DNA of 64,000 nucleotides, taken from contig OW121852.1 in NCBI GenBank assembly GCA_933228895.1, positions 55,160,872 to 55,224,871 of the forward strand, given 5' to 3'. The position numbers and the translations under genes were made by a program. Positions 1-18,294 of the stretch are shown here, piece by piece. A model generated the notes under the pieces. That model saw only the letters and a program-made list of their open reading frames with translations. It searched no databases and was not told the DNA's origin. Origin of the DNA: Platycnemis pennipes (lineage: Eukaryota; Arthropoda; Insecta; Odonata; Platycnemididae). The first letter of the stretch is position 1; each line of letters starts with the position of its first letter.

Positions 1-366
1 TGACCGCTTTTGGACAATTCAGGGAATTCTCACCGTCGGTAGAAACAGTATTGGAATTTAAGTTTCATTTTGAGCAATTTTGTACTCTGAGTGACATTGT
101 GGTGGATGAGAAGAAAAAAGCCTTATTTTTTACGAGTTTGGGACTCCATGTATCGGATTTGCGGCATGCAATGCACCCTCAGGACATTGCCACCCTGACT
201 TTGACGCAACTTATGACTGGGTTAAAGACGGCATTCCAGCCACCGTTATTAGTGGATGTCGAGAGGTTGAAGGATCAGGAATGTGTACAAGACAAAAAGG
301 AAACGGCGAGGCAGTTTGCTTCCAAGCTCATGGTGTAGAGTACGAGGTGTGACTATGGGGAATTTT
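1..366 (+). pseudogene. LTR-retrotransposon gag-like fragment
   Basis: An open frame runs from position 3 to a TAG at 336-338. It reads like the retrotransposon Gag core: an FEQFC segment, then KKKALFFTSLG, then a helical stretch ending LLVDVERLK and TARQFASKL. In Gypsy-type elements this region forms the virus-like particle core. The frame is open to the window edge, so the 5' part is outside. After 338 the similarity limps on in another frame (CDYGEF) for about 25 bases and then ends. No protease, RT or LTR follows. It is a short broken remnant; the Gypsy assignment is from pattern recognition only. Confidence 0.6.
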
Positions 367-1556
<1,190 letters not shown>

Positions 1557-1558
1557 TC

Positions 1559-1626
1559 AGCTATACCAACCAAACTATTGTCCAAAATTGATATGTAAAT
1601 GGAGCAGAATATATGTAGCATGCTGT
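1559..1626. repeat. 68-bp direct repeat, copy 1
   Basis: This intronic sequence, just upstream of the exon's acceptor, recurs at 5608-5675 in the same orientation with two mismatches. The two copies bracket about 4 kb of transposon sequence. See copy 2. Confidence 0.85.
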
Positions 1627-1871
1627 TCCGTAAAACGTGCACTTCCTAAGTTTTAAATAGCTGCCACGGAAGGGTGCACAATTAGCCTTGTATGATGCGG
1701 CGCTGGATGGAGGTAACCCCCTGTTCGCCAGTAGTAGTGAAAGTGGTCAGCTGACTGCAGTCCCCTAAAAAAACCTTCGTGAGTGAGTGAAGTCAGTGTG
1801 TGCCCATGAGCCCCTTCTCCCCGAGTGTCAATGAGTGGGTCCACTGGAACTGTAGTGCTAAGTTTCCTTTC

Positions 1872-2617
1872 CAGGGTTTATAGGGGTTTTCATTTTCCCT
1901 GACTTTTCCAGGATTTCCAGACCATTATTAGTGATTTTCTCTGACTTTTGAGCGCCTGAAAACTCCAAGATTTCAGTCATTTATAGAGATAAAAGTGGTA
2001 GTGAGGAAGCAGAGAAGTCTAAACTTATGAAAAATTGTAGGTTTATTTTCATATTAATCGTATGAACTTCCAGTAATAAGAGATCAACAACTTTATGTCC
2101 ACAAAATAAAAATTATTACTTACATTGATATGCCTTCAGAAAGGGTTTTAATTGCAGAAAAATATATGCAAAGAGGGCTAACCTGGCTTTTCCTTCAAAC
2201 CTGATGTCACGTTAAAGTAGCTCTTTGAATCAATCTTGATTTTTTTCTTCTTCACATCCTTCTACAAATTTGGCTAAGTGAAATCAAATTTGACTGAGAA
2301 TAACTTTTTTGTCACCAGAGGGACAAAGCGAAGCATTCCTGGCAAAATCGCTAGCGAATGATAATGAGATGCGCACACCGATCTTTTCACCAAATTGTGC
2401 AGGCTATAGCCAGAAAGAACCAGAATAGGGCCCCTGGGTTGCCTCCACAGTGAAGCCAGCCTGTGGCCAGTCGTCCCCTCCTTCACCCCGCCCTCCGCTT
2501 GGCATTTTCAGGTGATAAATTCCAAAATTTGAACGTTTTGCGATTTTTCCCTGACCACACGTTAAATTCCCTGACTTTTCCAGGTTTTCCAGGATATCCA
2601 GGTTCCTATAAACCCTG
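1872..2617. mobile_element. Non-autonomous DNA transposon with 13-bp TIR and 5-bp TSD
   Basis: CAGGGTTTATAGG at 1872-1884 is matched by its inverse at 2605-2617. Both ends are bordered by CTTTC (1867-1871 and 2618-2622), a likely 5-bp target duplication. Just inside each end are direct copies of a CCCTGACTTTTCCAGG motif. No transposase is visible in its 746 bp. The CAGGG start and 5-bp duplication would fit a hAT5-type element, but that class assignment is inference. Confidence 0.65.
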
Positions 2618-2832
2618 CTTTCTAAAAAATGATTTAAGTAATTATATTTTTGTTCATTTACAAAGTGATTATTATTCCAATACATTAGTTACAGCATTTT
2701 TTTGGGTGTAAACTAATTATTTATCATGGTCCTTCGGCACATTATTGTTTGACGTTCTCGATACCTGACATTTTTTGTCGAGTATACCTCGAGTCGAGTG
2801 GCGGGTGTAGTTATATCTATATATGTATATAT

Positions 2833-5584
2833 TAGGGTGTCCCTTATTTTTCGACTTCGAAATTTTTGAATGCTCACCCTCTAATTTTGTTCGAATGACT
2901 CTAAAACATGCATTTACAAAATTTTGTTGAGACCGGAGCATTCTAACCCGTGCCGACTTGAGCGCGAACTCGCATGAAGAACAAGTCTGGATTTTCCACC
3001 CAGCGCTGAGGCCTGAGCTTGTCCTTAGGGGTCATGCAGAAACTACGATACCAACTTAGGTGGGCGAGAGGGTCGCCTAAAAACCTACGGTGGGTAACGA
3101 TGGGGAGGGTTCACTCAAAGTACCGTAGCTATTACAATTTGTCTGTTTAAGTTTCTTACTCGTCAACATCGCGTCAACAATGCTACAGAGTTGGACATGG
3201 GGAAGGGCGCGCGGGGGGATTCTTACACGCCAACCTTCTAACTTGATGTGAAGAGGAGGGGTTTACAAATAATTGGGAAAATCTATTTGATATTGCACAT
3301 GCCAATGCTCTTCAAATGATCAAGTTGGAAGAAGACAGGAATGTTTTTACTTCGGCAGCGAGAGCCAGGACGTAAAGGCTACCTTGCAGGAGTAGACCAA
3401 AAGCTTGCGGATAAAGAAGAAAGGGCGAGGCAAAGAAAATTAGAAGAAGAGAAAAGGAAAGAGAAACAACTGTGTGCAGAGTTTATATCTTCTGCTGTAC
3501 CTCCTTCTCCATCGTCTGAAGATTCAGATAATGCACATCCAAGTTCAGGTGAAATCAGCATTGGTAAATTTTTAGGAGAGACTTCTGAGAGTAAATCAAT
3601 GCAGAATGCTACAAGGCGTGGTACGAAAGATTCTATCACTCCTAAATTAGTGGCTGCCTTGAATAGATGCCAGCTGAGTGTAAGAGATTCTGTATACATC
3701 CTTCAGGTGACAGCAGAGGCACTTGGCCATAATACCGAAGAACTCTCTATTAATAAATCTTCTATTCATCGAATCAGACAGAAGAAGAGAAGAGAACGTT
3801 CTGAAACAATTAGATTTACTTTCAAGAATGATATACTTGCAATTATTACTGTTTATTGGGATGGTAAACTTTTGCCTACATTAAATGTCAGGGACCCAAA
3901 AGAAGAAAGACTTCCAATTGTTGTTACATTTGAGGACAGTAAGCAGGTCATTGGGGTTCCAAAATTACAGCATTCTTCTGGCAAAGAGCAAGCGAACGCT
4001 GTTTGGAACACATTATGTTATTGAATTATATAAGACAATGTACACATTCTCTGCTGTGATACAACTGCATCAAACACTTGACGTTTTAATGGAGCATGAG
4101 TCTTACTTGAGCAAAAATTGGACAGGGAATTGTTGTTTTTTCCGTGCCGACATCACATATATGAACTTATTTTACGACGTGCAATTGAATGTAAAGTACG
4201 TAAAGATGTAACAAGCAGTCCTGACATACCACTTTTTAAACATTTTAGGGAAAGCTGGGAAAGTGTCAATGCCAATAATTTTCAAAGTGGCAAAGAGAAC
4301 GTGGAAATGTTTTTTAGTGAGTCGGAAATCTAAGAAATGCTAGACTTTTATGAAAGTGAATTAGATTAACTAACACAGAGAGGTGATTATCGTGAACTCA
4401 TAGAGCTCTCTCTAATGTTTTTGGGAGGAGACTCTGGAAAAAAACTAAAAATACGCCCTCCTGGGGCGATGCATCAAGCTCGATGGATGGCAAGTTTATT
4501 GTTTAAAAATGTTTCTGCTAAGATCACAACTTAAATTATCCAGTGCAAATAAAAATGCCTTAAGAGATGTATTTCTATTCATTGTAACTATTTATGTCAA
4601 ACCGTGGCTTCAGTGCAGTGCAGCTGTAAAAGCTCCTTAACAAGATCTCCGCTTCTTAAAAGTTCTAAAATCATATGTAAAGATAGATTCCACAATTTCA
4701 AAAGCAGCTCTAAAAAAATGTAGTCACCATATGTGGTATTTATCAGAAGAGTTGTCTGTCATATCACTCTTTGATGATGAAGTAGACGTAAAAATCAAAA
4801 TCAGAATGGTAGCATATTTAGCCAGAGAGAATCTACACACGGAAAAGAGATTATTCCTCTATGTGGAGAATTGGATTGACTATTTGGACTTGGAGAATTA
4901 TATGGTAAGTTTAATTTTATACTGATTACCATTCTTTAAGTTTTAATTCGTTAATATACATCTCTTATCTTCATATCAGTGAAAACTATAGACGACGTTG
5001 TGTCATCCAAAAGCAGAGATCTGTTCTCTTGCCTGAAGTTGGACATTAGTTTTATTCAAGAATGTCCTTCGACATGGACTAGCAACACTTCATATTTAGA
5101 AGCTCAAAGAATAGTTATGGAGCTGAAAGCTGTGAATGACAGTGCTGAAAGGGGTGTTAAATTAATGCAAGATTTTCATGGACTACTGACGGTAGATGAA
5201 GAGCAAAAGCAATTTGTGTTGTGTTCAAGAACACCGCAGATTGTACCCAGATTGCAGGAAAGAAACACTGAAAAGAAAATATCCACATAATACTAAAAAC
5301 TAAAGAATACTGAAAACAACGATAGTCTAAAGAGTGAAAATGTATTAAATTGTAACATAAAGTTATATATGAAACATGTATCAATAGCTTTTTCCCTGAC
5401 TTTAACCTACAAAACCTATTATTCCTAATATTCAAATTTCAAGCTCAAGTCGGCACGGGTTATTATCGGCCTATTGAGATGAAATTTTGTTATTGAGTAA
5501 ATCTGACCCAATGGAAAATATTTAGGGGGTGAGCCCAAAAAAATTCGCAGAATTATTTTTTTTTGCAAAATAAGGGACACCCTA
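2833..5584 (+). mobile_element. DNA transposon with TAGGGTGTCCC TIRs and a decayed transposase
   Basis: The 18-bp terminal repeat TAGGGTGTCCCTTATTTT (2833-2850) is matched by its inverse at 5567-5584. A second inverted pair further in reads AACCCGTGCCGACTTGAGC (2945-2963 and 5443-5461). The borders lie in TA-rich sequence, so the target duplication (possibly TA) cannot be fixed. The 2.75-kb element carries one degenerate transposase-like gene in the plus direction. I do not assign a superfamily. Confidence 0.8.
3341..5290 (+). pseudogene. Decayed transposase-like gene of the 2833-5584 element
   Basis: The first open segment (3341-4024) has a charged coiled N-terminus (KLEEEKRKEK), an acidic serine-rich stretch, then RCQLSVRDSVYILQ and an IHRIRQKKRRERSE helix. 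After a frameshift near 4024 the frame reads CCDTTASNT, a stop, RFNGA, another stop, then VLLEQKLDRELLFF and CRHHIYELIL (4040-4190). Further pieces sit at 4118-4333, 4731-4925 and 4979-5290 (SAERGVKLMQDF, DEEQKQF). A GTAAGT (about 4903) and ATATCAG (4979) may be remains of an intron. The protein belongs to a repetitive family I recall from arthropods; the Asp in CCDTT and the CRHH motif suggest a transposase core, by inference. At least two stops and a frameshift make it dead. Confidence 0.7.
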
Positions 5585-5607
5585 GTATATATATATATGT
5601 CGAGTGT

Positions 5608-5675
5608 AGCTATACCAACCAAACTATTGTCCAAAATTGATATGTAAATGGAGCAGAATATACGTAGCATTCTGT
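5608..5675. repeat. 68-bp direct repeat, copy 2
   Basis: This is a near-identical copy of 1559-1626 (two substitutions), starting about 24 bp after the right end of the TAGGGTGTCCC transposon. It is too long for an ordinary transposon target duplication, so a local segmental duplication or template-switch repair during insertion is more likely. Confidence 0.85.
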
Positions 5676-6376
5676 AAGCAACCTTAGAGGTTAAGAGAAT
5701 TATGCATAACTGTGAATATGTACTTTTACTACAAAATCTCTTCACTCATAGAATCCATAGTTAATTCATTTTACATCCTCTCCTCTATGTCTTCTTAACA
5801 AGGGCTTGAACTTCAGACTAGGGTACCAGCTCAGGTGGAAGCAAGATCAATTCTTTTCATGCCAACCTCATGATTTACTGCACGTACATCTCAGCTATCT
5901 CCAGTCTATAATACATAAGAATATATACCATGTTTTTCCCCTCTCTATAACTATAGACCTGATTTAGTTAGACAGGTGAAGTAAATTTAAGGTGATTGAT
6001 TTGATGAGGGGCTAAAATAATGACTTCCCATCCCAAAAGCCTGAGTTTGAACCCTGGAAAAAATCTTTCAGCACAATCCCATTTGAGTTCTTTGAGGATA
6101 GAATTTCAATTCAGTGCTCCACTTGTACAAGGGGCAAATATTCTGTTGACTCCCAGGAGCTATTTAAAAAAAAAAAAATCCAACCCCAAGTTTCTCCCCA
6201 CCCTTCCTGCTTTCTCATAGGGAACTTACCTATACCTAATAATACACCTATCCTCAGAAATGGAAATTACCTCAGCTGTCAATTGTCTCATGAAATACTA
6301 AAAACTACACGGTAAATAAAAATTCATGTATTGATATTAACAAAAATATCCAACATTTTTTACAATGACAAGGTCT

Positions 6377-7011
6377 AGTATTGGGAAGCTCTGCCTACAT
6401 TTTCACCAACGTTTCCCCTCTGCTACCAGAGACCTCTTCTGGTTAGAATGGTCCCTCTCCTCATTTCCTGGTTATTTATGTGGGTTCAGGGTGAAGGGTG
6501 GGAGGGGCTGGGGTTTTTCTTCTCGAATATTCCAGATTTCAAAACCGGAAGCTATGTGTGACTGATCTTCTGTCCTTGGTACGTGTTCAAAATTGTTGTG
6601 TTCTTCTTTATCTCTATCCCCTCTCGAATTTTCCGAGTTTTGAAGTGTTTGTCACTTGATAAGACCATCATGCATCACATCCACAGCATGATGGTCTTAT
6701 CAAGAGACAAACACTTCCGAACTCTGAAAACTCGAGAGGGGATAGAGATAAAGAAGAGCACCAACAATTTTAACAGGGACCAAGGACAGAAGATCAGCAA
6801 CACATGGCTTCCGATTTTGAAATCTAGAATATTTGAGAAGATAACTTCAGCTCCTTCCACATAAATACCCAGGAAATGAGGAGAGGGACCATTCTACCCT
6901 GAAGAGGCCTCCAACAGCAGAAAGGAAACGTTGGTGAAAACCTACGGTGGTGCAGAGCTTCCCAAAAACTATAATACCATAGACATGGACTGCGAAAGTT
7001 TTAATCAATAG
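6377..7011. mobile_element. Penelope-like element: inverted pair of 3' ends with 13-bp TSD
   Basis: Two arms of nearly 300 bp (about 6380-6670 and 6685-6970) face each other around a short loop near 6676. AATGACAAGGTCT flanks the unit at 6364-6376 and 7012-7024, a 13-bp target duplication. The right arm, read forward, encodes KTREGIEIKKSTNNFNRD and NTWLPIL (about 6726-6825), which resembles the extreme C-terminus of Penelope-like GIY-YIG polyproteins. A hammerhead-like core follows. The arrangement fits PLE terminal repeats in inverted order. No RT is present. Confidence 0.75.
6899..6929 (+). ncRNA. Hammerhead ribozyme-like core in the PLE arm
   Basis: CTGAAGA (6899-6905) is followed 19 bases later by GAAAC (6925-6929), the two strands of a hammerhead catalytic core. 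PLEs are known to carry such ribozymes in their terminal repeats. The stem II region pairs only in part, so activity is doubtful. The opposite arm has the same region as CAGAAGA...GGAAAC on the minus strand, with the first core changed. Confidence 0.55.
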
Positions 7012-7258
7012 AATGACAAGGTCTTCAAATAACTTAATTATGTATTTTATTTATACTGGCACTTGGGTGGACAGAGTTAGCAGTCCACCACGAAGCTTAC
7101 CAAGCTACTCAGCCAGAAATAAATAAGGCATCTAATTTAATTTGGTCAAGCAATTGGAAGGCTAACATCATTTTAAATTGATTGAGTAGTTCTAACATAA
7201 ATTTTCATGCAGTATTGACAAAAAGATAAAGTTAATAACAAAACATAGAACATAATCA

Positions 7259-9048
<1,790 letters not shown>

Positions 9049-9173
9049 GATGCTCTCTGCATCTTTCTGGGTATCCTTAAACGTAAAATGGCATAGAAGA
9101 CAACAATGTCTTTTACTGTCGTCTTTTACGCCAACCTATGAGGAAGAATACCTAAAAACATGCAGAGAGCATC
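9049..9173. repeat. Hairpin (foldback) repeat
   Basis: GATGCTCTCTGCAT at 9049-9062 is matched by its exact inverse at 9160-9173. Weaker inverted similarity (GGTAT, CGTAAAA, AAGAC) continues inward to a loop near 9110. It is a small palindromic element or old MITE with no coding content. Confidence 0.6.
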
Positions 9174-9482
9174 TACGAAAAGATTGGTTATGGAATTGTT
9201 TTAAAAAACCCATAGAAGAGGGGATTATAGGATATTGTTAGAAATTTTCTAGATTTTGCCTCCAACCAAACTCTTATAAAGATCAGCTGACTTAGTTACA
9301 TCTAGGCAAGGAATGAAGATGAAGTCTAACTGAGCTCATGTGATAGAGGAAACTAGTTTTTTGTGAAAATCAATGAACACTTTGTAGCATTTATTCCCTG
9401 TTTATTCAACTAAATAGAACTTTGTAGAAAGAAATTTGATTACTTTGTGTATTCTACAACAATTTTTTATTATATGACCCAT

Positions 9483-9509
9483 GTTTCAGCACATACATGT
9501 TATCATCAG
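9483..9509 (-). ncRNA. Hammerhead ribozyme-like core, PLE remnant
   Basis: On the minus strand CTGATGA (9503-9509) is separated by 15 bases from GAAAC (9483-9487): both core strands are intact. Stem II would be short (ACA against TGT). The surrounding sequence looks like a PLE 3' end, but no protein-coding part remains. Function is unlikely; origin from a PLE terminal repeat is inferred. Confidence 0.5.
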
Positions 9510-10060
9510 ATCAACGGCCATTAGATCATCAGGAAAGACTCAAAACCTGGGTTGTATGATAAAAAAATTTTTAGTAGGATTTACAAAGTGACCAAGTTTC
9601 TTTTTACAACACGAAGGGGGAATTCCTCATGGTGAATCCCAAGACCCATAATTATGGATCAAACTGTCTGCTATTTACATGTCAATTAACAATTAACTCA
9701 TTCATTTTTATTTTAAGTGGTACATACATGTTTTAGGTAAGGCTCTCAAAGTAAGGTTCAGCCCAATTCACCCTTCTGGTCAATTCCAACATTTTATATA
9801 ACTGATTTAAAAGTTTATTCATCTTTAAGTACCTATCTAGAGTTGCCCATGCATAGTAATGGATGGAAAATGTACAAGTCATTTCCTTAGCATCATGAGT
9901 ATTTATATTTGCCATCAGAATTGTCCTCATTAGCCAAAAATAAGAAGTTCAATTCTACAGCCATCTCAATAGTGGTACCACACTCTTTATGCACCAGAAT
10001 GGACAGGCTACCACTACATAGGTATCAATTTACCAAATAAGACAGAAGGAACTAAATTTA

Positions 10061-13225
<3,165 letters not shown>

Positions 13226-13371
13226 TCGGGGCAGAGACCAGAGGTTTGTAATTTCAAAACACCGTTATTTCGTAATACTGAGTACCGTTATATGTATTTA
13301 GGTACCCTTTTGGTCGGGATTGAAGACTTTGCTTCGTAAAATCAAAATATCGTAATTTCGAGTTTCTACTG
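13226..13371. repeat. Small pogo/mariner-like MITE fragment, copy 1
   Basis: The sequence ends TTTCTACTG next to CA, like a pogo-type terminal repeat read inward as CAGTAGAAACTCG. The block also contains TTTCGTAAT and CTTCGTAAAAT motifs. It is homologous to 59012-59176, which ends ATTTTACTG. The left end of each copy lacks a matching terminal repeat, so both are truncated or decayed. Confidence 0.5.
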
Positions 13372-14716
<1,345 letters not shown>

Positions 14717-14869
14717 TCATCCACTCAGGTTTGTATGCAGAGTACAGTTACCCTCGTGTATCATAATCACACTCTCTAGTGAGATTGTGATGCACAATTA
14801 ATGGGGATATTCACCAGTGACCCATCACACACACAGGTAAAGGGAACAATGAGTAAACAATGCAAAGTA

Positions 14870-15925
14870 GAAAACAAGGAAAAATATATTGCAAGTTAAA
14901 AAATTGAAGGAGGCTCAACAATGGCTGCCCTTTCAAAAAGCAGTGGGCAACAACATGGGAGAGGACCTGACTGAGAAATCAGAGCAAGAGAAGTGGGGAA
15001 ACATTAAAATCAGACTGAAGGAAGCCCCTCGAAAGGAAGTTCTAAGTGGGAGAAATGTTGTCAAGAAGAACCCATGGATCATGAAAGAAGTCTTAGATCA
15101 GTTGGAAGAAAGAAGAAAGTACAAGAATGTGAACACTGAAGAAGTGTAACTCTGCCAAAAAAGAATAAGGAATGAAATAGTCGCAAAGCAAGGAAAGCTG
15201 GAGGCACGTGGATAAAGGATCTATGCAAAAACTTAAAAAACAACCTTGTACATGGAAAAATTGAAACTGTCTACAGGATAGTGAAGAACCAATTTAAGGA
15301 CTGGAATGCATGATGCAATAGGAACAGAATGCACAAGATGCAAGGCACAACAATGGAGACTAATTGAAAATGATGACAAAGTGAAGAGGTGGAAGGAATA
15401 TTTGGAGCAATTATACAATGGAAGCAATCTTCGAGTGAAGGCTAATGAAGAAGAAAATGAAGACAAGAAGATGATATGGAAGACTTAGTATTGAGATCAG
15501 AATTTGCAGAGCAGTAAGGGACCTCCAGATAAATAAGGCTTCTAGAATTGATGATATTCCTGCTGAGCTAAAAAAAATTGCAGGAGAGAAGACATTAAGC
15601 CATCTTAAGCCATTAAATCATCTGCAAAATGTACTCAACATGAGAGAAATCCAGGGACTTCGACAAGAACATCATCATTCTTATTCCTAAAAAGAAGAGA
15701 GGAGAGAACTGTGAAAATTTTAGGACTATAAGCCTGATGACACAGCATCACAGTTATTGACATGGATCATCTATAGAAGAATATAACTAAAAGCAAAGGA
15801 GTTTCTGGATGAAGACTTGAATTTTAATTCTGGAAAAATATTAGTGCAAGAGAAGCAATTTTGGAACTTAGGCTGCTCCAAGAGAAAAGATTGAAGAACA
15901 AACCAAGTAACATGTTGATCATATT
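14870..15925 (+). pseudogene. Decayed RTE-like LINE fragment, copy 1
   Basis: Colinear with the larger LINE at 48510-51124. Recognisable pieces are KKLKEAQQWLPFQKAVGNN and LDQLEERRKYKNVNTEE (14889-15147), then DKVKRWKEYLEQLYNGSN (about 15370-15430), and RT-like KASRIDDIPAEL in other frames near 15535-15570. Similarity fades about 15925, before the FADD catalytic box. Both ends are missing and frames are broken many times. It sits in the short intron between two repeat IV exons. Confidence 0.8.
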
Positions 15926-16153
15926 ACAGAAAACACTATAAATTAACTGTAGAGCAAGAATACAGAGCACCAAAGGAATTTGGCACAAAAATTGAGATTT
16001 TTTATGGAATAATGGGGAATTTCAATGAATTTTTGTATATTCTTACATATTAAAACCCAAACATGCTACATTTGACTATTTTTAATTGCTAGTAACGTAT
16101 TTGCTGATGGGATTCATTATGGCTACAAACTACATCACGACATTTGAGCTTAC

Positions 16154-16348
16154 CCTGAGTGTGGAGTTTATGAAGATCCACATTACACCTAAAACTGTAA
16201 CCAGAAGATCATATCGATTTCGTCTTGATTGCCAGTAGCCCCGAGGAGTAAATGCAATATTCTTCATTACAACTTCAACCACAAACACAAGAGTTAATAC
16301 AGTGCTTACTGTGGCTAATGCATCAGTATGAGGTTTTCCTTCACGCCA
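16154..16348 (-). CDS. NALCN: NALCN exon: repeat IV S2-S3
   Basis: Exactly 65 codons, phase 0 at both ends. It opens WREGKPHTDALATVST, then carries S2 (TLVFVVEVVMKNIAF) and the PRGYWQSRRNRYDLL linker into S3 (VTVLGVMWIFINSTLR). The QSRRNRYDLL segment is a strong NALCN signature. Acceptor CATTTAAG, donor GTAAGC. Confidence 0.97.
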
Positions 16349-16484
16349 CTTAAATGAAAAAAAATATTTTAATATGTTTCATTGGACCCAGAAGTAAAGT
16401 ATCAAAATTAATTATTCATTAATTTGAGGTAATGTATCCAACCTTCAGAGAGAAAACTTGAGACTTTGAGGTTTAAAACTTTTA

Positions 16485-16709
<225 letters not shown>

Positions 16710-17336
16710 TTATGAAGTCTAATAACAGCTAAATTCATGAAAGACTAAATCAAAATATAAGTATCTAAAATTTTACACCCTGAATCTCTTCTTGTGAAGT
16801 GAATTCCCTATTTAAAGGAAAAGGAAATATTTTCATGCATGAAATGAAATTGTAAAAAAAATTACATCAATATTTTTTATTAAAGAACAGAAGATAGATA
16901 TTGAAGTTGAATAACATCAAAACCACCCTTGATGGGCTACGCACACTTAAATTAATGCATAGGTGGCAAGGTTCTTAAATTCAACTCCCATGACAGGAAA
17001 ATTGTCCCTCTGCATGTCCCTTGTTTAGCAATAACAATCATAGAATGTACAGGTCTTATGGAAGAAAATTCTTTTATCTTCATAAGAATACAAATGCTGA
17101 CTGATATTTCTACATAAAACAAAACTTTACAAAAAACTATGATGGAATCCATGTCATTATGTATCACCACAACTGAATCTCTAAAGTTCGTCTTGTATGC
17201 ACAGATTACTTGTAACTAGGTCTTGGTGTTGGCATAGTAACCATAAGGTTTTGATTCAAAGCCCGCCTCAGGCGTAGCTTTGTAATTTTCTTAGGAATGA
17301 TTTCTGTTAATTAAAATTTAATGAATAATAAACTTA

Positions 17337-17471
<135 letters not shown>

Positions 17472-17603
17472 CTAAACAGAAATGAAACATGCAGGTATTA
17501 TTAATTGATTGGGAAGATATATTATAGCTAGCAACAAAAAAAAAAAAATTTTCACATCAGCTCGTTCAGTTCACAGACATGGCAAATTTTATAGCTTAGA
17601 GAG

Positions 17604-17837
17604 CCCAGACAGCACAAAAATCAGTGAAAACGTTTTTTTCGGAAAAAATGGTTTCATTTTGTGCAAAAACCGTTTCTGGTTTTAGAAACTAAAATAAAAA
17701 CGTTTTTCAGGGTTTGATACCAGGTAAAAACGTTTTCGGGAGGACTTATTTACTGTTTCAGCACGTTATTTGCCGTTTCTGAAACGCTTTTGAAAAACGG
17801 AATAAAACGCTTTCATCACGTATTGGTGCTGTCTGGG
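17604..17837. mobile_element. MITE with CCCAGACAGCAC terminal repeats
   Basis: CCCAGACAGCAC at 17604-17615 is matched at the right end by GTGCTGTCTGGG (17826-17837), a perfect 12-bp inverted pair. The 234-bp interior is non-coding and full of AAACGTTTT-like motifs. Target duplication is unclear. The terminus differs by one base from that of the element at 18662-19732, so the two probably belong to one superfamily, which I do not name. Confidence 0.75.
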
Positions 17838-18294
17838 AGGGCTTTGGCAAACTGAGTATTTATCTAAATTTAAACTATGGAAGAAGTCACAAATTTATTT
17901 GCCATTTATAATTGGAGGAATTTTACATTTTAACAGGATAGGTTGAAAATTGCCATAGGAAAAAGAATTCTTAGACTGAAATCGCACCATACCAGGCCAT
18001 AGTGCAGATCACCAGATATCCAGGATTCTTGTTCCCACAGGCAATTTCATATACAAGGAGGATCATAGGAATTATGTCTCATTCAAAATGATGGATACCA
18101 TGCTATAAATAGGATGAACTGCATGATAGCCTGAGGCATTGTGGTTACATATTAACAAAATCTTAAACAAACAAAAAGAATTTTACTAAGAGGTTAGAGA
18201 AAAACAATAGGATAATGGGATGAAAAAGAAATTAAACTGAGAAAATATTTTGTATGGGAATTCGTTTCAAATCATGACCCAATAAGGTTCCTAG

